Below, in pieces: positions 26,035 to 34,210 of a stretch of DNA of 64,000 bases. Below the pieces are notes generated by a model. That model was given only the letters and a program-made list of their open reading frames with translations, made no database searches and was not told the DNA's origin. The translations under genes and the position numbers were made by a program. The stretch is taken from NCBI GenBank assembly GCA_035384605.1, contig DAOOIV010000007.1, positions 1 through 64,000 on the forward strand. The letters run 5' to 3'. This stretch comes from Phycisphaerae bacterium. GTDB lineage: Bacteria; Planctomycetota; Phycisphaerae; UBA1845; PWPN01. Position 1 is the stretch's first letter; each line of letters begins with the position of its first letter.

Positions 26035-27378
26035 ATGGGGTCGGCAATCATGCGTTCATGCCCTGGAAGCCTGCGTCGCGCCGGAGCACTCAAGGTCCTG
26101 CTGATTATTTTCTTTGTGATGGTGCTGGTTTGCGCGGGCTTGGTGACGCTGGCAATCATGAATGGCCGCAGCTTGCTGGCATGGATGATATCCAAGCCGC
26201 TGAAGGCCCTTGTGCAGCAATGTTCTCTTCCGGACGATCAGAAGACTCGCCTCACGGCGAGCCTGGACGGGCTCATCGCCGACTTCCAGAATGAGCGGGT
26301 CAGCATCGCCCAGTTGAGCGGGATCTTTCAGGAGCTTGCCGAAGAGCCGTTCATCGATCTCGTACTGATCGAGATTGTGCGAAATGAGGCGGTCAAATCG
26401 GGTCACTTCAGCGACCAGGATCTGGGGGATCTCTCGCTGAGCCTGGACCGTCTACAAAGAGGAATCATCGAAGGCATACTCGACAGTGACGCCGTTAAGG
26501 CGACGATGGATTGCGTCTCGACGGCACAGCCGGACGGCGCCCGGCAGCTCAAGCAGCCCCTGATGCCGGCGGACATAAAGAGACTCGTTGCTGAGGCCAC
26601 CAAGCAGGCGGACCGAGCGGGCATTCCGCGCGAGCGATACTTGGCGGACATCGCGGGGGAGGTGAAGCGGGTGATGGATCGGCAGCTTGGCAAAGGGACG
26701 AGCACCGCTCCAGCGGCCGTGCCGGCTCCACCGCCACCTCAGCCTGTAGGAGTGCCGGAGCCTCCTCCGCCGCCGGCTTCGCCTGCGTTCTCGACCGCGC
26801 CCAACGCGATGACGGCAATCCCGGTGGCCGTTCCGGTGCCCGTGGCGCCGCCGCCCGCAGCGGTCGTCAGCGAGCCGCCGGCGGCTGTCTCACCTGCATC
26901 TGCCCCGGTTTCACCAGCCACACAACCGGTCGCAACTTCGGCCCAGCCATCGCCAGCCCAACCCGCTGAGCCGCAGCCACCGGCTTCCGCAGAGCCGCCG
27001 AAGCTCGTTGAACCGCAAACGGTGCCTTCGACACCGCCAGCCAGCCAGGCGGAACAGACGACCTCAATGCCTGCTGGCGTAGTGGAATCCCGGCCGTCCG
27101 CAGCCACCGCTGAACCGGCTGAGTCCCCGGTGACGGGGCCTGCACCGGCACCGCAGCCACCCTCAACCGCCTCGGCGTCGATACAACCGTCTTCACAACC
27201 GGCGGCCGGCCCGCCGCCACCCGCCGCGTCTGCGGCGCAGCCCCTGCCAGCGCCAACGACGGGTCCGGCAATCCCGCCGGCAGAAAGCGCTCCCGCAATG
27301 GCCACACAGCCTTTGTCCGCTGCCGCGGCGCTGCCAACTGTCCCGGCCCCCGTTCCACACACACTCCCCGGTCCATAG
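26035..27378 (+). CDS. Membrane-anchored protein with Pro/Ala-rich tail
   Basis: 447 residues. One transmembrane helix (LLIIFFVMVLVCAGLVTLAI, about 22-41) leads to a helical domain (about 45-225; SLPDDQKTRLTASLDGLI, FSDQDLGDLSLSLDRLQRG). About 215 residues of proline- and alanine-rich low-complexity sequence follow. The tail could span periplasm or wall like a TonB linker, but no binding motif is present. The family is not recognised. The ATG could also be 26050. The next gene starts 75 nt downstream. Confidence 0.6.
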   Translation: MGSAIMRSCPGSLRRAGALKVLLIIFFVMVLVCAGLVTLAIMNGRSLLAWMISKPLKALVQQCSLPDDQKTRLTASLDGLIADFQNERVSIAQLSGIFQELAEEPFIDLVLIEIVRNEAVKSGHFSDQDLGDLSLSLDRLQRGIIEGILDSDAVKATMDCVSTAQPDGARQLKQPLMPADIKRLVAEATKQADRAGIPRERYLADIAGEVKRVMDRQLGKGTSTAPAAVPAPPPPQPVGVPEPPPPPASPAFSTAPNAMTAIPVAVPVPVAPPPAAVVSEPPAAVSPASAPVSPATQPVATSAQPSPAQPAEPQPPASAEPPKLVEPQTVPSTPPASQAEQTTSMPAGVVESRPSAATAEPAESPVTGPAPAPQPPSTASASIQPSSQPAAGPPPPAASAAQPLPAPTTGPAIPPAESAPAMATQPLSAAAALPTVPAPVPHTLPGP

Positions 27379-27453
27379 GCTTCCCGAGGATTCATAATCG
27401 CCCTGGGTGGCTTTCCGTCGATGAACCGCCGGTTTTGGGGGTATGATGATGCC

Positions 27454-28320
27454 ATGCCTGAACTACCCGAGGTCGAAACCGTTTGTCGAGGCGTTGGCCA
27501 GCGGATCACAGGCTACACGATCGAGCAGGTCCACCTGAATCGTGCCGACGTAGTGCACGGGGCGGCGATCCCGCTGTGTGCGGCACTACATGGCCGGCGG
27601 ATCAAAAGCATCGAGCGGGTCGGCAAGCAGATCATCATCGTAACCGACGGAGCGGTCGCCTTGATGGTTCACCTGGGGATGACCGGGAAGCTCATAGCGG
27701 TTCATCCGGAAATGCCGATCGAACCACACACGCATCTGCGAATCGGCTTTCGCGGCCGTAAGGTCGAACTCCGTTTCGTCGACCCCCGCCGATTCGGAGG
27801 AATCTGGTTGCTGGGGGCGGATTCAAGCCGAGTTGGATGGATCGGGCGGCAACGGCCATCGGTCGGCCCGGACGCTCTCACAGTGTCTTGCGAGGAATTT
27901 GCCCGTCGATTGGCCCGCCGCCGACAGATCAAAGCCCTGCTGCTTGATCAGCAGGTCCTCGGGGGCGTGGGCAACATCTATTGCGACGAGTCGCTGCATC
28001 GGGCCGGACTTCACCCAGCCGTGCGAGCAGATCGTTTGAGTATCGAACAAATCCGACGTCTATACCGAACGATACGGAGCGTTCTGGCACAAGCGATCAA
28101 GGCAGGCGGGTCGAGCATCAGCGATTATCGCAATGCCGACAATGCTCCGGGTCGGTTTCAAGTGCGTCACCGGGTGTACGACCGCGAGGGCCAGCCTTGC
28201 CGGCGCTGCAAGACGGCGATCAGGCGTCTGGTTGTCGCCGGTCGTGGGACGTTCATCTGTCCAAAGTGCCAACCGGGGCCACGGGTTGGATCTCCGAGGC
28301 CCTTAAGAAGGCAGACCTGA
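27454..28320 (+). CDS. mutM: Formamidopyrimidine-DNA glycosylase
   Basis: 288 residues. Bifunctional glycosylase/AP lyase that removes 8-oxoguanine and formamidopyrimidines. The start is fixed by biochemistry: after Met removal the sequence begins PELPEVETV, where Pro is the nucleophile and Glu3 catalytic. Lys58 (VGKQII) is the conserved DNA-contacting lysine. The C-terminal zinc finger is C249-x2-C252-x16-C269-x2-C272. A TATGAT hexamer at 27442-27447 ends 6 nt before the ATG, so the transcript may be leaderless. Confidence 0.93.
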   Translation: MPELPEVETVCRGVGQRITGYTIEQVHLNRADVVHGAAIPLCAALHGRRIKSIERVGKQIIIVTDGAVALMVHLGMTGKLIAVHPEMPIEPHTHLRIGFRGRKVELRFVDPRRFGGIWLLGADSSRVGWIGRQRPSVGPDALTVSCEEFARRLARRRQIKALLLDQQVLGGVGNIYCDESLHRAGLHPAVRADRLSIEQIRRLYRTIRSVLAQAIKAGGSSISDYRNADNAPGRFQVRHRVYDREGQPCRRCKTAIRRLVVAGRGTFICPKCQPGPRVGSPRPLRRQT

Positions 28321-28349
28321 TCCTGTTGGCGTCCTTTGACAGGCACAAC

Positions 28350-28378
28350 TGGTCAACCATCACTTTCGCGGTTATAAA
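28350..28378 (+). promoter_or_regulatory. Possible promoter of the lipoprotein gene
   Basis: TGGTCA (28350-28355), a 17-bp spacer and TATAAA (28373-28378), about 48 nt upstream of the ATG at 28427. The -35 is weak. Confidence 0.4.
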
Positions 28379-28426
28379 TGTCCCCGTCGGGCTTCGTTGT
28401 CGGAATGCCCTATGGAATCAACACCC

Positions 28427-29056
28427 ATGAAAACAGCCAAGCTCTTCACGATCGCACTCGTCAGCATGCTCCTGGCAGTCGCCGGTTGCCAGATGCCCCC
28501 ACAACCGGTCGGCCCGACCCTCGGCACGGTGTCCGCCGAGACGCCGGAACATGTTGATCGTCTGTGGGAATCGGTGGAAACGGCACTGTTGACGTTCAAC
28601 TTCGACATTGACCGACGGGATCGCGTGCAGGGAATCATGACCACATACCCGGAGACGTCGGCCAGCGGCTTTGAACTCTGGCGCGTTCAGCCGACACCGG
28701 CCTACTACTGGTGGGAAAGCAACATTCACACCATCCAGCGTCAAGCGGATGTTTACATCCGTGAGGCGCCGGCTGGGGGTAATTGCGAACTCGAAGTGAA
28801 GGTGGACCGTTACCGTCTCAGCCTGGAGGAGCGGCAGGTCGACAACGCCGCCGCGGCGATGCGGCTTTACAGCCGGGAGGCGCCCACGCTATCCGGGCAG
28901 ATGCTTGGATCATCGAAGTCTACCCGCCGGATCCATCTTGGCCGCGATGGTTTTCTGGAGCAGGCCATTCTTGAAGCGATCTTCCGGGAATACAAGAAAC
29001 CGACGACAACGGGGCCAGCGGGTGATTCAGGTTCGACGGTGGTCAAGGGGGGATAG
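28427..29056 (+). CDS. Lipoprotein of unknown function
   Basis: 209 residues. The lipoprotein signal ends LLAVAGC with Cys21. The mature part has a mixed alpha/beta pattern (DRLWESVETALLTFNFDIDRRD, YWWESNIHTIQRQADVYIREA, CELEVKVDRYRLSLEERQ). It should be lipid-anchored on the periplasmic side. Family not recognised. The ATG at 28427 is chosen because it gives a normal-length signal peptide; upstream in-frame ATGs add a non-hydrophobic leader. Confidence 0.75.
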   Translation: MKTAKLFTIALVSMLLAVAGCQMPPQPVGPTLGTVSAETPEHVDRLWESVETALLTFNFDIDRRDRVQGIMTTYPETSASGFELWRVQPTPAYYWWESNIHTIQRQADVYIREAPAGGNCELEVKVDRYRLSLEERQVDNAAAAMRLYSREAPTLSGQMLGSSKSTRRIHLGRDGFLEQAILEAIFREYKKPTTTGPAGDSGSTVVKGG

Positions 29057-29138
29057 CGGAATCCTGCGCCGTTGCCCCGTGTGGTAAGCCGTTCCTCTTG
29101 TTGATGCTGTACGGCGATTCGTGATTTTCTTCGGGGGT

Positions 29139-29167
29139 TTCACAATCCGCGGGTTTTCGGGTATACT
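29139..29167 (+). promoter_or_regulatory. Strong sigma-70 type promoter
   Basis: TTCACA (29139-29144), a 17-bp spacer and TATACT (29162-29167): five of six matches in each box. The start site would lie near 29174, giving a leader of about 60 nt for the small gene at 29237. Confidence 0.6.
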
Positions 29168-29236
29168 AGCGCGTGAAGCCTAACAGCGCAGCCAGCGAGG
29201 GCCGGCTTGCTCACGGGCATCGGGATCGAGGATGTG

Positions 29237-29467
29237 ATGGTCAACAGGCAGCAAGCTGAACCGAAGATATGGAATTGGCGGGTTCGTGCCAGGTCGATCG
29301 ACAGCCAGATCGTGACGCTGGGGAAGTACGACACCGAAGACGAAGCAAAGGCGGATCGCGATAAGATTGTGAAGGAAGGGTTCTATCGCAACGTCAGGGT
29401 GGAGCAAATCAAGCCCAAAGGGGGAACCCAGCAACCGACAACAGCGGAGAACCAGCCTGCCAAATGA
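29237..29467 (+). CDS. Small hypothetical protein
   Basis: 76 residues, basic, no signal or membrane segment. The core WNWRVRARSIDSQIVTLGKY and the helix TEDEAKADRDKIVKEGFY followed by strand NVRVEQI suggest a compact alpha/beta fold; the tail is disordered (GGTQQPTTAENQPAK). A good promoter lies 70 nt upstream. The ATG at 29237 is preferred to one at 29207 because the sequence between them is not protein-like. Function unknown; the strand-helix-strand layout faintly recalls SPOR domains, but I would not assign it. Confidence 0.6.
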   Translation: MVNRQQAEPKIWNWRVRARSIDSQIVTLGKYDTEDEAKADRDKIVKEGFYRNVRVEQIKPKGGTQQPTTAENQPAK

Positions 29468-29936
29468 GGATGAGGCTCCGCCCGCTCCTCGATCAACAAT
29501 TATCGAATCCACGCTTGCAGGCAGCCGACAATAGCGATCCGAGGCCCATTGAGGCCGTCGTCGGCAGCGTGTCCTGCTCTGCCTTTCAGGCTATCCGACG
29601 GCACAAGCCTGCCGCAAAACCAGCCCGACCACTTGTGGGGCCGGCCTGAGGGGATTGCCTCGCCCGGGACGGGCTACGGGCAACCTCTGGGCTGTCTCTC
29701 GGCGGCCGACAGTCAGCCCCCTGAGCCCGGGGCCGCCTTGCCACAACTCCCCGGTTATGGGGTATACTATAGAGCGACTCGGGGAGCGAGGCAGAGGCTC
29801 AGGAAGGTCCGCCACTTCATATCGTGGGGGCGGACCAGGTCCGGCGCAGTCACGGCGTCCGTTCGATGCCGGGCCGCAGTTGTCGAAGGCAAGGCAAGAT
29901 TGGAAGGCGATTCCGCCTGTTGCACAGGGGGAGTCC
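29468..29936. other. Intergenic region with promoter and long leader
   Basis: A promoter candidate (29738-29768) lies within it, which would give the following gene a leader of about 160 nt. The first 270 bp contain nothing I recognise. Confidence 0.5.
29738..29768 (+). promoter_or_regulatory. Promoter candidate with TATACT
   Basis: TTGCCA (29738-29743), a 19-bp spacer and TATACT (29763-29768). The -10 context GGGTATACTA closely matches the one at 29160-29168. The spacer is longer than ideal. Confidence 0.45.
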
Positions 29937-31088
29937 ATGTCCGAGCACGTAGTCGTTCGCTGTCAATCCTGCTTACAGAAGTACCGCGTGCCTCCTACGT
30001 CGGTCGGGCGGAAGGCCCGTTGTGTGAAGTGTCACGCCGAGTTCATTATCGGTGGTGACAAGCCGACGGACGAAGACACGATTGTGGCGTGGATCACCGA
30101 GGATGACCCCTCCTCTCGGTCGGTGATGGGTTCGACGGGCATCTTTCAAGGCCCGGAAACGCACCAGGAAGCTCCGAAGGCAAGCGCATCGAAGCCGGTT
30201 CCCATGTCGGTCGCTCCGGAGCCCCTCCAACAGGTCGTGCACCTTGAAGGAATCAGGGACAACGGCGCCCATTTCGAGTTTCCCGCCGCGGCTCTGACCC
30301 GTGAGGATCTGAGAGACTCCTTCCCACGCAAGTGCGTTGGCTGTTCGGGGCGCAACGACTTGCGGGTTCATCTGCTTTATTGGCCGGAGCGTATGCTCGG
30401 CAAGGAACGCACATACTGGAAAGACCGCGTTGAGACAGTGGTGGGTGATCTCGAACGCTTCGCCAACTCCGCGGGGTCGGGACTGCTCAGGCAACTGCCC
30501 AGAACCCGACATCTGGAGCACCCGTTTGACCTGCCTTTTCCTGTCTTTGCCTGTCGATATTGCCGGCCTTCCGAGGAAGTGGAGACCCATGTCAGCGGCA
30601 GACCTCCGCACGACGTTTGCCGCCTGCGGATCGCCTCGCTGTCGGTGGCCGTCAGTTTCTTCCGCAATAACGGCGGGCGCGGCTCGCACGCGTACCAGCG
30701 TCTTATTGAGGAACGGGATCGTCGGCAGGACCCCTGGCGGGCCCTGGATCCGCAGATCCGACACGGCATCTTGCAGTGGTTCCAGCCCCAGCCGGGAGAG
30801 ACTTTCGTGCGCTTCATCCACGACCGGGATTTCTCGCCGGCGCAGGCCGCGGTCGCCGGGTCGGTGCTGACCGATCGCCGCCTGGTCTTCAAGCTGCAAT
30901 CTGAATGCGAAGGCTATCCGCTCAACGGCGAGGGCCGAATCGAGATCATGCGCAAGGGTGACCTGGCCATTGCGCACATCTACCTGCATGGGCAGCGTCC
31001 GGCGGTGCTCAAGCTCGGGATCGTTCAGGCGGACGAACTGCTCGACAGCCTGCGACAGTTGCGGTGCCGCTGGACGGTCGTGACATGA
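29937..31088 (+). CDS. MJ0042-type zinc-ribbon protein
   Basis: 383 residues. The N-terminus is a zinc ribbon of the MJ0042 type: C9-x2-C12 and C29-x2-C32 (VRCQSCLQKYRVPPTSVGRK, ARCVKCHAEFI). The middle (about 110-240) contains two further CxxC pairs, CVGC and CRYC, in a conserved-looking region. The C-terminus includes VLTDRRLVFKL, reminiscent of a bacterial PH-like fold. No membrane helix. The ATG has GGGGGAG 4 nt upstream. Function unknown; it is one of two proteins in the window with this ribbon. Confidence 0.7.
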   Translation: MSEHVVVRCQSCLQKYRVPPTSVGRKARCVKCHAEFIIGGDKPTDEDTIVAWITEDDPSSRSVMGSTGIFQGPETHQEAPKASASKPVPMSVAPEPLQQVVHLEGIRDNGAHFEFPAAALTREDLRDSFPRKCVGCSGRNDLRVHLLYWPERMLGKERTYWKDRVETVVGDLERFANSAGSGLLRQLPRTRHLEHPFDLPFPVFACRYCRPSEEVETHVSGRPPHDVCRLRIASLSVAVSFFRNNGGRGSHAYQRLIEERDRRQDPWRALDPQIRHGILQWFQPQPGETFVRFIHDRDFSPAQAAVAGSVLTDRRLVFKLQSECEGYPLNGEGRIEIMRKGDLAIAHIYLHGQRPAVLKLGIVQADELLDSLRQLRCRWTVVT

Positions 31089-31143
31089 GTCGCTGCGTCG
31101 CTTTCCCGAAGGCCGACGGTTCGGGCAGGCATTCCACCACCGG

Positions 31144-32313
31144 TCAGGAAGCGTAAACCCCATACTCGCATAGCGTTTCCCACATGGCCATGTAGTTTTC
31201 GGGTGGGACGTCGCCTTGAACGTTATGAACAGGGTTGAAGACAAACCCACCGCCGGGCGCCAGATCGTCGATCCGCCGCCGGACTTCGTCACGGACCTGC
31301 CGGGGTGTGCCGTAAGGGAGGACTCGCTGCGTGTCGACGCCACCGCCCCAGAAGGTGATGTCCCGGCCATACAGGCGCTTCAGCTCCCTGGTATCCATGC
31401 CTTCGGCGCTGACCTGCACGGGGTTGAGGATGTCGATGCCTTCGTCGATCAGTTGCGGGATGAGGTCTTTGACCGCTCCGCAGGAATGGAAGAAGATGTA
31501 AACGCGGGATTTGGCGCTGGAGCGGATATGCTCGAAGAGCCGTCGATGGCGCGGAGCGATGAACTCCCGGTACATCGCCATCGACATGATCGGTCCCCGC
31601 TGGGTGGCAATGTCGTCTGCCTCTGAGACAATCAGCACGTTCTCGCCGACGGTCTCCAGGGCCTTCTTCCAGTAACGCATTTTCAAGTCGGTGACGATAT
31701 CCAGCAGGGCGTGGGCGAAGCCGGGGTTTGCGGCCATGTCAACGAGGAAGTTTTCAAATCCGCGCAGCCATAAGGAAACCTCGAACAGACCGGCCGCGTG
31801 ACGTCCGAGAACGTACGCTTTTTTCTCTTCATGCACGAAGCGGTCGGCCCGCTGCTTCATAGTGGCGAACCGCTCCGGGTCCTCCGGGTCCGGCCAGGGG
31901 TACTTCTCCAGATCGGCCACGGATTCGGCGTCTGCCAGCGGATGCTTGTACATGTCGAAGTAAAGGCCGTCCTGGACCGGCATGCGCCAGGTGATGCCCC
32001 ACTGGTCCTGGTAGCAGTGGTAGTCGCCCTCGCGGCGAACGGGGGTGGCCAATGGGGTTTGCGCCTGGCCCGGGTCCACGCAACGGACGTCCACCATGAG
32101 GCGGTCGAGCACATCCTGATCGATGCGGGCAAGCTGCTGCTTGGTATCGTAGGTTTGCACCTCGACCTCCGGCAGGCCAAGGTATTTTCGCAGGTTGCGG
32201 TAGGCCACCGTGTTCATACCCGTCAGGACGGTGCCGCCGAGGTCAAACGGCACCCGATCGGGCTCGCGATGCTCCAGGGCGGCCTTGATCCGTTCGTAAG
32301 AGGTGTATGTCAT
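31144..32313 (-). CDS. Uroporphyrinogen decarboxylase-family protein
   Basis: 389 residues. The UroD/methylcobamide methyltransferase fold is visible: N-terminal ERIKAALEHREPDRVPFDLGG, central ENVLIVSEADDIATQRGPIMS and VYIFFHSCGAVKDLIPQLID with a Cys/His pair, then FWGGGVDTQRVLPYG. Planctomycetes carry many such paralogues, thought to be corrinoid or methyl transfer enzymes rather than heme enzymes; the HSCG motif supports a zinc-binding methyltransferase. The ATG has GGAG at 6 nt. It is divergent from the DUF72 gene. Confidence 0.82.
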   Translation of the reverse strand: MTYTSYERIKAALEHREPDRVPFDLGGTVLTGMNTVAYRNLRKYLGLPEVEVQTYDTKQQLARIDQDVLDRLMVDVRCVDPGQAQTPLATPVRREGDYHCYQDQWGITWRMPVQDGLYFDMYKHPLADAESVADLEKYPWPDPEDPERFATMKQRADRFVHEEKKAYVLGRHAAGLFEVSLWLRGFENFLVDMAANPGFAHALLDIVTDLKMRYWKKALETVGENVLIVSEADDIATQRGPIMSMAMYREFIAPRHRRLFEHIRSSAKSRVYIFFHSCGAVKDLIPQLIDEGIDILNPVQVSAEGMDTRELKRLYGRDITFWGGGVDTQRVLPYGTPRQVRDEVRRRIDDLAPGGGFVFNPVHNVQGDVPPENYMAMWETLCEYGVYAS

Positions 32314-32448
32314 GCGCGACTCCGTTGTCTACACGCCGGCCGTCTCCGTTTGCTGCCATCATAGGAGCGGTACAGGTGAGCCGCAAACAATCTTGTTACG
32401 GTCAAAGCTGTTCTTGCCGAGGCAAGCATCCCAAGGGATGATGTTTTC

Positions 32449-33204
32449 ATGGCCGCCGCACAACTGCACGTCGGAACCAGCGGTTGGTGTTACGCCCACT
32501 GGGCCCAGGGGCGATTTTACCCCAAGGGGCTCCGCCAGGGCGAATGGCTGCGATTCTATGCCGAGCAATTCAGCACCGTCGAGTTGAACGCGTCTTTCTA
32601 CCGTCTGCCGAAAACCGAGATGGCCGCACGATGGCGCGAGATCACCGGTGCCCGATTCCTGTTCGCGGTCAAGCTGTGGCGGCGGATCACTCATGACAAG
32701 AAGCTGGAGGATTGCACCGATGAATTGCGGGGTTTTCTTGCAGCGGTTGAGCCGCTGGGAACGAAGCGCGGCCCGCTGTTGGTGCAGTTGCCGCCGGGGA
32801 TGCGATGCGACGCAGGCCGGCTCGATCGCTTTCTGGAGGAGTTGGGACGCCAATCGACGGGGCATCACTGGCGGGTGACCGTGGAATTCCGCAACGACAC
32901 GTGGCTGGTCGACGAGGTTTACGGCGTGCTGGATCGGCACAAGGCGTCGGTGTGCCTTGCGGACATGGGGCGTTGCCCGATCACCCGGCCGAACGATGTT
33001 GACTTCGTGTACATACGGCGACACGGTCCGGCCGGGTCTTACCGCGGTTGCTACTCGCTGGATGAACTCAGGCATGATGCCCGGCAGATCCGGCGGTGGC
33101 TGAATGCAGGCAGGGACGTCTACGTCTATTTCAATAACGACGCCGAGGCCAACGCGGTCACCAACGCGCGTGAACTCATCGATCTGCTGGACGGCCGATC
33201 CTGA
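32449..33204 (+). CDS. DUF72 (YecE-like) protein
   Basis: 251 residues. Family features in order: HVGTSGWCYAHWAQGRFYP, FSTVELNASFYRLPK, FLFAVKLWRRITHDKKL, LLVQLPPGMR, VTVEFRNDTW and the late FVYIRRHGP and DVYVYFNND. The fold is a TIM barrel with a conserved putative active site; the reaction has not been settled to my knowledge. Cytoplasmic, full length for the family. Confidence 0.88.
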   Translation: MAAAQLHVGTSGWCYAHWAQGRFYPKGLRQGEWLRFYAEQFSTVELNASFYRLPKTEMAARWREITGARFLFAVKLWRRITHDKKLEDCTDELRGFLAAVEPLGTKRGPLLVQLPPGMRCDAGRLDRFLEELGRQSTGHHWRVTVEFRNDTWLVDEVYGVLDRHKASVCLADMGRCPITRPNDVDFVYIRRHGPAGSYRGCYSLDELRHDARQIRRWLNAGRDVYVYFNNDAEANAVTNARELIDLLDGRS

Positions 33205-33264
33205 ACAGGCAAAACCGGCCGGCCTACAGGCCGCTGGGGACTGCGGCAACTCGGCGCCGTGGCG

Positions 33265-33726
33265 TCAGCTCCGCTCGGAATCCTGAGGTGAATGGGCCTC
33301 AACGTCGATGAGATCGTCCGGCCCCGGCGGACGTCCTGAATCCGGGCCGGGCATGTTAACGATCGTGAAGCCGGCGGCGAACCGCCTCTTGAGATAACGC
33401 CTGGCCAAGGCGCGCATCGGCGGGATCAGCAACAGCAAGGCGATCACATCTGTCACGAACCCAGGTGCGACCAGCAAGACTCCGGCAACCAGAATCAACA
33501 AGGCGTCGACCATCCGATCGCCCGGCAGCCGCCCCGCCTCCAGGTCCGCCCGCACGCCGTGCAGCGTCCGCAGACCTTCATGCCGGGCCAGAGCAGCGCC
33601 GAGTACGCCCGCCGCCAGCACCATCGCGATCGTCGGTCCGACGCCGATGATGCCCCCGACCTTGATCATCACCGCCAGCTCGATCAGCGGCATGAGCGTG
33701 AACAGGAGCAGGAGCTGGAAAAGCAT
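33265..33726 (-). CDS. fxsA: FxsA-family membrane protein
   Basis: 153 residues. Starts with a hydrophobic segment (LFQLLLLFTLMPLIELAVMI) and follows the FxsA pattern: GVGPTIAMVLAAGVLGAALA, then LLILVAGVLLVAPGFVTDVI. Three to four membrane segments and a charged C-terminal tail. E. coli FxsA affects phage T7 exclusion; elsewhere its role is unknown. It starts 4 nt after the stop of the pyrophosphohydrolase gene and so forms an operon with it. Confidence 0.85.
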   Translation of the reverse strand: MLFQLLLLFTLMPLIELAVMIKVGGIIGVGPTIAMVLAAGVLGAALARHEGLRTLHGVRADLEAGRLPGDRMVDALLILVAGVLLVAPGFVTDVIALLLLIPPMRALARRYLKRRFAAGFTIVNMPGPDSGRPPGPDDLIDVEAHSPQDSERS

Positions 33727-33730
33727 CGTA

Positions 33731-34081
33731 TCAGTACTTCCCCTTGTATTCCCGGACCGGATACTTCATCGCGTTTTTGGCCATTTTGGCGCGCAGCGAA
33801 GTGGCGATATCGATGTCCGCCGTGTTGGCAAAGGACAGGACAAAGGCCAGCACGTCAGCCAGCTCCTCAGCGACGTCGGCTTTGTTCCCGGCATCTTTGA
33901 CCCACTCGCGCGAGGGATCATTCTTGATCCAGCGGAAATGCTCCATCAGTTCGGCGGCCTCGGTGGCAATAGCCATGGACAGATTCTTGGGATCATGAAA
34001 CTGCTCCCAGTCGCGATCCCGGATGAACGCGGCGATCTCGCGGCGAAGCTCGGCGACGGTGGTATCTTCATCGGTCGGCAC
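33731..34081 (-). CDS. MazG-like nucleotide pyrophosphohydrolase
   Basis: 116 residues from a GTG at 34081, selected because GGGGAGGA ends 5 nt upstream and earlier in-frame codons are not protein-like. The all-alpha NTP-PPase motif is present: AIATEAAELMEHFRW with the E-x2-E pair, followed by EELADVLAFVLSFANTADID carrying the E-x3-D pair. Close to the dCTP pyrophosphatase (RS21-C6/DCTPP1) type. It would hydrolyse nucleoside triphosphates to monophosphates and pyrophosphate for pool cleaning. Coupled to fxsA. Confidence 0.85.
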   Translation of the reverse strand: MPTDEDTTVAELRREIAAFIRDRDWEQFHDPKNLSMAIATEAAELMEHFRWIKNDPSREWVKDAGNKADVAEELADVLAFVLSFANTADIDIATSLRAKMAKNAMKYPVREYKGKY

Positions 34082-34210
34082 GGCGATCCTCCCCGGCGGC
34101 ACAACGGGTGCCGCGTGCGAAACAGGGTAACATGAAGCAGGAGAAACACATAACAATCGTCCGTGCCGGGTGCGGCGACGGAGCAATTCGCCCGCGGCCC
34201 GGCAGGCGGG

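Noticed and set aside
26739..27509. 256-codon minus-strand Gly/Ala-rich frame
   Set aside because: It is the complement of the Pro/Ala-rich tail of the membrane-anchored protein.
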